A stretch of DNA of 6,517 nucleotides from QHWK01 sp035315685. GTDB lineage: Bacteria > Acidobacteriota > Vicinamibacteria > Vicinamibacterales > CAVVIG01. Below are positions 1 through 4,507 of this stretch, in pieces (position 1 is the stretch's first letter; each line of letters starts with the position of its first letter). The notes below the pieces were generated by a model that made no database searches, had not been told where the DNA came from, and saw only the letters and a program-made list of their open reading frames with translations. The stretch spans positions 1 to 6,517 of the forward strand of contig DATFXR010000028.1 in NCBI GenBank assembly GCA_035315685.1, read 5' to 3'. The position numbers and the translations under genes are program-made.

Positions 1-389
1 GCCTGCAGCCGCTTCGGCGTGAACTCCGACGTGAGCGCGACCGCATTCGGCATCGCGCCGCCGAGGCCCAGTCCGGTGAGGAACCGATAGACAACGAGCT
101 CCTGCAGCGACTGCGCGCGGGCGGTGAGCAGCGCGAACAGCGCGAAGACCAGCACCGATACGATCACCACCCAGCGGCGTCCCCAACGATCCGCGATCGG
201 ACCGCTGGCCATCGCGGCGACCATCAGGCCGACCAGCGCCGCCGACAGGACCGGTCCGAACGAGGGCAGCGCGATGTGCAGGTTCTCCGAGATCACCGGT
301 ACGAGGAAGCCCATGCACTGCGTATCGAAACCGTCGAGGATGACGACAACGGCGCACAGCGCGATGGTACGGACCTGCAATCGTGACAT
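1..389 (-). CDS. MFS transporter, AAHS-like (aromatic acid:H+ symporter), N-terminal part
   Basis: Inner-membrane carrier of the major facilitator superfamily. Only the first 129 residues lie in the window; family members are usually about 450 residues, and the rest lies beyond the left edge. The start is the ATG complementary to 387-389. Seen in the translation: TM1 leading into LDGFDTQCMGFLVPVI (residues 18-33), the loop 2-3 motif GPIADRWGRR (63-72), and RFLTGLGLGGAMPNA (102-116) followed by a conserved SEF at 121-123. The DGFD in TM1 and the GLGLGGAMPNA stretch are typical of AAHS carriers such as PcaK-type 4-hydroxybenzoate/protocatechuate transporters. Substrate is therefore probably an aromatic acid, but the truncated sequence cannot fix it; another MFS subfamily is possible. 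It is transcribed divergently from the gene at 458, so the 68-bp gap between them may control both. No clear Shine-Dalgarno precedes the start. Confidence 0.85.
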   Translation of the reverse strand, partial: MSRLQVRTIALCAVVVILDGFDTQCMGFLVPVISENLHIALPSFGPVLSAALVGLMVAAMASGPIADRWGRRWVVIVSVLVFALFALLTARAQSLQELVVYRFLTGLGLGGAMPNAVALTSEFTPKRLQ

Positions 390-415
390 ATCAGAGCTTG
401 ATATATCAGAGCTTG
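388..415. repeat. 13-bp direct repeat, possible operator
   Basis: ATATCAGAGCTTG occurs perfectly at 388-400 and 403-415, a 15-bp period. The joint between the copies contains the perfect palindrome TGATATATCA (399-408). The pair starts on the start codon of the minus-strand transporter gene and reaches into the predicted -35 box of the rightward promoter, which is where a repressor would sit. Use as an operator is inference; the palindrome is loosely similar to operators of GntR-type regulators but no regulator gene of that kind is visible here. Confidence 0.45.
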
Positions 416-441
416 GTAGTGGCAAGGCGCCCAAGTATACT
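413..441 (+). promoter_or_regulatory. sigma70-like promoter for the secreted-protein pair
   Basis: A -35-like TTGGTA (413-418) is followed after exactly 17 bp by a -10-like TATACT (436-441), in an otherwise GC-rich region. Transcription would start near 448, giving a leader of only about 10 bases before the ATG at 458, where no Shine-Dalgarno is seen. The second copy of the 13-bp direct repeat overlaps the -35 box. This is a prediction from sequence match only. Confidence 0.45.
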
Positions 442-457
442 CGCCCCACTTTCGGCC

Positions 458-1435
458 ATGCATCCGACGCGGACTCGTGTGTTGGTCGCGCTTGCCGCCG
501 CGCTGACGATCCCGCTGGTCGCGCGAACGCCTTCGCCGTCGGCGTTTCAGGAACGCGCGTCGCCCGCAGCGGATCGGGGTCGCGGACAGTCGCAGTCGCT
601 CGTCGAATACGACGACGCGGTGCAGCGCGCGTCGCCGACCGGCGTCGACTTCACCGGCGAGTGGGCGCCGCGTTTCCACGAGGACGAGCCGGAGCGCGTG
701 CCTGGTCCCGAGCTCGGCGACTATCTCGGCATTCCGATCAACGACGCGGCGCGGGTGCGCGCGATGACGTGGGAGGCCTCGATCCAGACGCTGCCCGAGT
801 GGCAGTGCCGTCCGCACTCGGCCGACTACATCTGGCGCGGTCCGTCGCCGCTGCGCATCTGGAAAGACGTCGATCCGGTGTCGCGCCAGGTGACTGCATG
901 GCACGCCGAGTGGCTCCGCTCCGTCGATCGATCGATTTACATGGACGGCCGCCCCCATCCTTCTCCGAACGCGCCGCACACCTGGGCGGGATTCTCGACC
1001 GGCACCTGGGACGGCGACGTCCTGACGATCAAGACGACGCATCTCAAGGAAGGCTATGTTCGCAGGAACGGCCTGCCGCGCAGCGATCAGGCAACGCTGA
1101 CCGAGCACTGGATGCTGCACGGCGACGTGTTGACCGTCGCCGCGATCACGACTGACCCGGTCTACCTCACCGAGCCGTTCATCCGCACGACCGACTACGA
1201 GCTCGACCTGCATCAGTGGGTGCCGCCGTATCCGTGTCAGGTCGTCGAGGAAGTCGATCGCAAGCCGGGGATCGTGCCGCATAGTCTGCCCGGCAGCTAC
1301 GACGCAAGCTCGGACTTCGCGAACCGCTGCGGGCTGCCGGTCGAGGCGACGCGCGGCGGGGCAGAAACGATGTACCCCGATTTCCGCGACAAGATCGGGT
1401 TCATCACCTCGAAATGCATTGCGGCCCAGCGATGA
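458..1435 (+). CDS. Exported protein of unknown function (paralogue of the next gene)
   Basis: A 325-residue protein of unknown function. I chose the ATG at 458 because it opens a signal peptide (positive MHPTRTR, then a hydrophobic stretch to about residue 22); an in-frame ATG at 383 would put 25 unrelated residues in front of it and lies upstream of the predicted promoter. A low-complexity Ala/Arg/Gly/Gln linker follows (about 32-48). The mature domain starts at DFTGEW (64-69) and carries GDYLGIPINDAAR (88-100), a QCRPH motif (116-120), YMDGRPHP (161-168), APHTWAGFSTGTW (172-184), TTHLKEGYVRRNGLPRSD (193-210) and DPVYLTEPFIR (233-243). Three Cys lie in the C-terminal 70 residues (260, 291, 320). 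These motifs recall a large uncharacterised family of exported proteins common in Acidobacteriota; no enzymatic role is known to me. Its stop overlaps the start of the next gene by ATGA, indicating translational coupling. Confidence 0.85.
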   Translation: MHPTRTRVLVALAAALTIPLVARTPSPSAFQERASPAADRGRGQSQSLVEYDDAVQRASPTGVDFTGEWAPRFHEDEPERVPGPELGDYLGIPINDAARVRAMTWEASIQTLPEWQCRPHSADYIWRGPSPLRIWKDVDPVSRQVTAWHAEWLRSVDRSIYMDGRPHPSPNAPHTWAGFSTGTWDGDVLTIKTTHLKEGYVRRNGLPRSDQATLTEHWMLHGDVLTVAAITTDPVYLTEPFIRTTDYELDLHQWVPPYPCQVVEEVDRKPGIVPHSLPGSYDASSDFANRCGLPVEATRGGAETMYPDFRDKIGFITSKCIAAQR

Positions 1436-2271
1436 GACGGCGCACGCTTTCCTGCACGGTCGGCGCTCTGGCATTGGCGTGTGGATGGTTCCTGGCGCAA
1501 TCGCCTGTCCCTTCAGCGAATCAAGCACCGTCTTCGCCTGCGGCTTCGGCGGGTCAGGGCCGGGGGCAACGCGGTCAGCAGCCGCCGCAGAGCCCGCGCG
1601 CGATCGCACCCAGGGACTTCACCGGCTACTGGGTGTCGGTGGTCACCGAAGACTGGCGCTGGCGCATGGTCACGCCGGCGAAAGGCGACTACGACAGCGT
1701 GCCGTTGAACGCTGCCGGCCGGCGGCAGGCCGACACGTGGGATCCGCAGCGTGATGAGACGGCTGGCGAGGCGTGCCGCGCCTACGCGGCGCCCGCGATC
1801 ATGCGCGTACCCGGGCGCATTCACGTGACCTGGGACGACGACATGACGCTGCGCATCGACACCGAAGCCGGCACACAAACCCGCCTGTTCCGGTTCGGCG
1901 CCCGCCGCACCGAGGCGAGCGCGTCTGCGCCGACCTGGCAGGGAGACTCAGTCGCAGCATGGGAATTGAGCGGGCGTGGCGGTGGCATGTTCGGCGGGGC
2001 GGCGCCGAAACCCAGTGGTGGGCTCAAGGTCGTCACCACCCGCATCCGGCCCGGGTACCTGCGGAAGAACGGCGTGCCGTTCGGCGCGGACACGCTGCTC
2101 ACCGAGTACTTCAATGTCCTCGGACCTGAGGACAACGGCGATCGCTGGCTGGTAGTGACGACGATCGTCCAGGATCCGCAGTTTTTGAACACGCGTTTCT
2201 TCACCAGTACCCACTTCAAGAAGCTCTCCGATGGGTCCACCTGGCATCCCACAGCCTGTCGAGCGTCGTGA
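1432..2271 (+). CDS. Exported protein of unknown function, second member of the pair
   Basis: A 279-residue protein. The ATG at 1432 overlaps the preceding stop (ATGA) and opens a signal peptide, MRRRTLS plus a hydrophobic stretch to about residue 22; an in-frame ATG at 1414 would only add six residues inside the upstream gene. LALAC (13-17) does not fit a strict lipobox, so secretion rather than lipid anchoring is favoured. A Pro/Gln/Gly/Arg-rich linker covers about 24-60. The mature part begins at DFTGYW (62-67), then EDWRWR (73-78), GDYDSVPLNAAGRRQADTWD (85-104), CRAY (115-118), IMRVPGRIHVTWDDD (123-137), RIDTEAGTQTR (141-151), GYLRKNGVP (208-216) and LLTEY (222-226). The order DFTG-W, GDY-x-x-(I/V)P(I/L)N, GY(V/L)R(R/K)NG(L/V)P, LTE and DP-x-(Y/F)L is shared with the upstream protein, so the two are diverged paralogues. 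A Gly-rich insert with GRGGGMFGGA occupies 181-190. Function unknown; possibly a beta-rich extracytoplasmic binding domain (guess). Confidence 0.85.
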   Translation: MRRRTLSCTVGALALACGWFLAQSPVPSANQAPSSPAASAGQGRGQRGQQPPQSPRAIAPRDFTGYWVSVVTEDWRWRMVTPAKGDYDSVPLNAAGRRQADTWDPQRDETAGEACRAYAAPAIMRVPGRIHVTWDDDMTLRIDTEAGTQTRLFRFGARRTEASASAPTWQGDSVAAWELSGRGGGMFGGAAPKPSGGLKVVTTRIRPGYLRKNGVPFGADTLLTEYFNVLGPEDNGDRWLVVTTIVQDPQFLNTRFFTSTHFKKLSDGSTWHPTACRAS

Positions 2272-2289
2272 TCTGATCCTGACGGTCCA

Positions 2290-2305
2290 TTCAGAATCTC
2301 TTCAG
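2290..2305 (+). promoter_or_regulatory. TTCAG direct repeat, probable OmpR-family regulator box
   Basis: TTCAG at 2290-2294 is repeated at 2301-2305 with an 11-bp period, one DNA turn. Tandem half-sites with this spacing are how PhoB/OmpR-family dimers bind head to tail. The site lies 28 bp before the ATG of the response regulator gene, so autoregulation is the natural reading. A weak -10-like TACGAT follows at 2329-2334. The repeat is seen; its binding by this regulator is inferred. Confidence 0.5.
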
Positions 2306-2332
2306 GTGCCGGTGCCGGCGCGCTCGGCTACG

Positions 2333-3034
2333 ATGCCTCGCCAGGAGGATGTGAAGATTCTCGTCGTCGAAGACGAACCCAAGGTCGCGCAGGCGCTCGA
2401 GAGCGGTCTTGCCGGCGAAGGCTACGACGTCACGCTCGAGCTGACTGGCGAGGGGGCGTTTTACCGCGCAGCCACCGAGTCGTTCGACGTGATCCTCCTC
2501 GACGTGATGCTGCCGGGCCGCGATGGGTTGACGATCCTGCGAACGCTCCGTGCGCGCGGCGTGAAGACGCCCGTGTTGGTGCTGACCGCGCTCGACACGC
2601 TCGACGATCGCGTCCGCGGCCTCGACAGCGGTGCCGACGACTACCTCGTGAAGCCGTTCGCGTTCGCGGAGCTGGTCGCACGGATTCGGGCGCTCCTGCG
2701 CCGCGGCCGCGCGAGCGATTCGCTGCGGGTCACGGTCGGCGACCTCGACATCGACGTCGTGTCGCGATCGGCGACGCGCGCCGGACGCGCGATCGATCTC
2801 ACCGCCCGTGAATTCGAGCTGCTCCACTACCTGATGGCGCACGAGCGGCAGGTGGTGTCGCGGGAGTCGCTGGCGCGCGACGTCTGGAAGGAGCAGGCGC
2901 GAACCGTGCCGCTCGACAACGTCATCGACGTGCACATCGCTCGGCTGCGGCGGAAGATCGACGCCGATTATGCGGTGAAGCTGATTCATACGGTTCGCGG
3001 CGTCGGCTTCGTGCTGCGCGAGGGCGAGCCATGA
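2333..3034 (+). CDS. OmpR/PhoB-family two-component response regulator
   Basis: A 233-residue cytoplasmic transcription regulator of usual length. The receiver domain (about 7-120) has the acidic pair E13-D14, phospho-acceptor D57 in LLDVMLPGRDG, T85 and K107 in LVKPF, so every residue needed for phosphorylation is present. The C-terminal winged-helix DNA-binding domain (about 135-230) shows DLTAREFELLHYLM, the recognition-helix region with NVIDVHIARLRRKID, and the wing HTVRGVGFVL, as in CusR/QseB-type regulators. The start is uncertain: the ATG at 2333 has no Shine-Dalgarno, while a GTG at 2351 would give a family-typical VKILVVEDE start and lies 2 bases after a perfect AGGAGG. The open frame continues upstream to 2231, overlapping the previous gene, but those residues look non-coding. 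Its stop overlaps the kinase start (ATGA), so the two form one operon. It probably binds the TTCAG repeat just upstream. Target genes are unknown. Confidence 0.95.
   Translation: MPRQEDVKILVVEDEPKVAQALESGLAGEGYDVTLELTGEGAFYRAATESFDVILLDVMLPGRDGLTILRTLRARGVKTPVLVLTALDTLDDRVRGLDSGADDYLVKPFAFAELVARIRALLRRGRASDSLRVTVGDLDIDVVSRSATRAGRAIDLTAREFELLHYLMAHERQVVSRESLARDVWKEQARTVPLDNVIDVHIARLRRKIDADYAVKLIHTVRGVGFVLREGEP
2343..2348 (+). promoter_or_regulatory. AGGAGG Shine-Dalgarno that confuses the regulator start
   Basis: A perfect AGGAGG lies inside the regulator frame if translation starts at 2333, and 2 bases before the in-frame GTG at 2351. A 2-base spacer is shorter than normal, so it does not settle the start, but it is the only strong Shine-Dalgarno in the region and the GTG start would give the family-typical N-terminus. 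Confidence 0.35.
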
Positions 3035-4401
3035 CGCCAGCCAGCGTTCGCTTCCGCCTGACGATGTGGTACGCCGGCGCGATGGTCGTCGTCCTGGCGA
3101 TTTACGCCGGCTGTCTGCTGTGGTTCGTGAACGCCGGCGCATCGCGAGCGCTCGACAACCGGCTGCGCGGCGATTTTCGCTGGGCCGCCGAGATGGCGGA
3201 GCAAAAGCCCGACGGTTCGCTGACCTGGTTCGAAGGGGCAACGTTCGACGACGAAGATGCGCCGTGGCTCCAGGTGTGGAGCGCAGCGGGATCCCTCGTG
3301 TACCGGACGGCGGTCGCCGAGCGGCAACCGCTCGCCGAAAGCGCAGCGCTGGCCCGGCGCGCCGACAATCACATCGTCGCGGTGCCGACCGGCACGGTTC
3401 CGTTTCGCGTACTGAGCGGCCCTTCGCGGATCGCGGGCCGACCGGTGGTCCTGCAGGTCGCGCGATCGGAGGCCGGCATGCGCCGCACCATCCGCGAGCT
3501 GATCATCACGCTGGTGCTCAGTCTGCCGCTCGCGGTCGTGGCGGCCGGCGTCGGCGGGTACTCCCTCGCACGGCGCGCGCTCCGCCCGGTCGATCAGATC
3601 GCTGAACGCGCGCACTCGATCACGGCCGATCGGCTCGACGAGCGCCTGCCGGTCGGCAATCCGCGGGACGAGCTCGGCCGTCTCGCGGCGGTGATCAACG
3701 AGATGCTCGCGCGCCTGCAGTCGTCGTTCGAGCAGATGCGGCGCTTCACGGCTGACGTGTCTCACGAACTGCGCACGCCGTTGACGGCGATCCGCAGCGT
3801 CGGCGAAGTCGCGCTCCGCGAGCGCCGCGACGAGTCGTCTTACCGCGCGACCATCGGCAGCATGCTCGAGGAAGTCGATCGGCTGTCGTTTCTCGTCGAT
3901 CGGCTGCTCACCGTATCGCGCGCCGAAGCGGGTCTGACGAAGCCGTCGGTGGAGGTGATCGATCTCCACGCGCTCGCCGACGAAGTCGTCTCGCACCTCG
4001 GCGTGCTCGCGGAAGAGAAACGCCAGACGCTGACCATCGATCGCAGCGGCGCCGGACGTGGCATCGGCGATCGGGTGGTGCTCCGCCAGGCGCTGATCAA
4101 CCTCGTCGACAACGCGATCAAGTACACGCCACCGGGCGGACACATCCGCATCCGGATTTCGGATGCGGCGGGCGGTCCGGCCGTCGACGTGATCGACAGC
4201 GGGCCCGGCGTCGCCCCGGAGGCGGCCACGCGGATTTTCGATCGCTTCGATCGCGGCGAAGCGGCCGAGCGAGGCGAGGGCGGCAGCGGCCTCGGCCTGG
4301 CCATCGCCAAGTGGGCCGTCGAGATGAGCGGCGGGCACCTGAGCCTCGAATCGGCCGAGGGCCGGGGCAGCACGTTCAGGATCGCTCTGCCTGCTCCGTA
4401 G
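3031..4401 (+). CDS. Membrane sensor histidine kinase
   Basis: A 456-residue inner-membrane kinase, partner of the preceding regulator (4-base ATGA overlap; GAGG at 3020-3023 gives a well-spaced Shine-Dalgarno). Order of parts: TM1 about 12-33; extracytoplasmic loop about 34-155 with many acidic residues (for example FDDEDAPW at 72-79) and no sensor fold I recognise; TM2 about 157-180; HAMP about 181-233 with RRALRPVDQI; dimerisation/phospho-acceptor H245 in FTADVSHELRTPLTAIRS; ATP-binding domain with N-box NLVDNAIKYTP (N361), G1 box DVIDSGPGV (D389), F-box IFDRFDR and G2 box GGSGLGLAIAK. All catalytic motifs are intact. Architecture resembles CusS/QseC-type kinases, but no metal efflux genes lie nearby and the loop has no evident metal-binding His/Cys cluster, so the signal is unknown. 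The kinase should phosphorylate D57 of the regulator. Confidence 0.95.
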   Translation: MTPASVRFRLTMWYAGAMVVVLAIYAGCLLWFVNAGASRALDNRLRGDFRWAAEMAEQKPDGSLTWFEGATFDDEDAPWLQVWSAAGSLVYRTAVAERQPLAESAALARRADNHIVAVPTGTVPFRVLSGPSRIAGRPVVLQVARSEAGMRRTIRELIITLVLSLPLAVVAAGVGGYSLARRALRPVDQIAERAHSITADRLDERLPVGNPRDELGRLAAVINEMLARLQSSFEQMRRFTADVSHELRTPLTAIRSVGEVALRERRDESSYRATIGSMLEEVDRLSFLVDRLLTVSRAEAGLTKPSVEVIDLHALADEVVSHLGVLAEEKRQTLTIDRSGAGRGIGDRVVLRQALINLVDNAIKYTPPGGHIRIRISDAAGGPAVDVIDSGPGVAPEAATRIFDRFDRGEAAERGEGGSGLGLAIAKWAVEMSGGHLSLESAEGRGSTFRIALPAP

Positions 4402-4463
4402 CTGCGCAGCGCAAGTAAGAATTAAGAAGTAAGAATTAAGAAGTAAGAAGTAAGAATCAAGAG
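4401..4463 (+). repeat. Heptad repeat array, left arm, with outer GC palindrome
   Basis: The perfect palindrome GCTGCGCAGC (4401-4410) starts on the last base of the kinase stop codon. It is followed at 4415-4463 by seven 7-bp units of form (G/T)TAAGAA, the last degenerate (TCAAGAG). Units alternate GTAAGAA and TTAAGAA for the first five. The AT-rich array stands out sharply from the GC-rich surroundings. It is the inverted complement of the array at 4539-4570. The rest of the intergenic stretch up to 4494 holds no promoter or terminator I can support; there is no T-run after the palindrome. Confidence 0.8.
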
Positions 4464-4496
4464 TTCTCGTCACGCTGACACGCGGCACACGCCTGC

Positions 4497-4500
4497 GAGG
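4497..4500 (+). promoter_or_regulatory. Shine-Dalgarno of the tannase-family gene
   Basis: GAGG lies 7 bases before the ATG at 4508. It supports that start even though the first 21 codons include repeat-derived sequence and lengthen the signal peptide. Confidence 0.6.
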
Positions 4501-4507
4501 ATCTGAT

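Noticed and set aside
920..935. Dense CGATCG/GATC words (for example GTCGATCGATCGA) as a special site
   Set aside because: Such words occur throughout the window in all genes and fit the general codon habit (Ile ATC, Asp GAT, Arg CGC); no local clustering beyond that.
124..1155. A 343-codon plus-strand frame spanning the transporter region and the first secreted protein
   Set aside because: It runs antisense to the AAHS-like transporter, then out of frame through the secreted protein; it has no coherent domain.
293..1609. A 438-codon open frame on the minus strand over the first secreted protein
   Set aside because: Antisense to a gene with a signal peptide and family motifs, and it also overlaps the start of the transporter gene in another frame; composition is that of a shadow frame.
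2305..2322. GC-rich GGTGCCGGTGCCGGC stretch as a terminator after the second secreted protein
   Set aside because: Only a 4-5 bp stem is possible and no T-run follows; read-through into the regulator gene cannot be excluded.
4401..4410. GCTGCGCAGC palindrome as a terminator of the kinase operon
   Set aside because: It is too short with no loop, and the bases after it are purine-rich rather than T-rich.
2986..4488. A 500-codon open frame on the minus strand covering the kinase gene
   Set aside because: It is antisense to a complete histidine kinase with all motifs, is rich in Arg/Ala/Asp, and shows no domain; high GC makes long antisense frames common.
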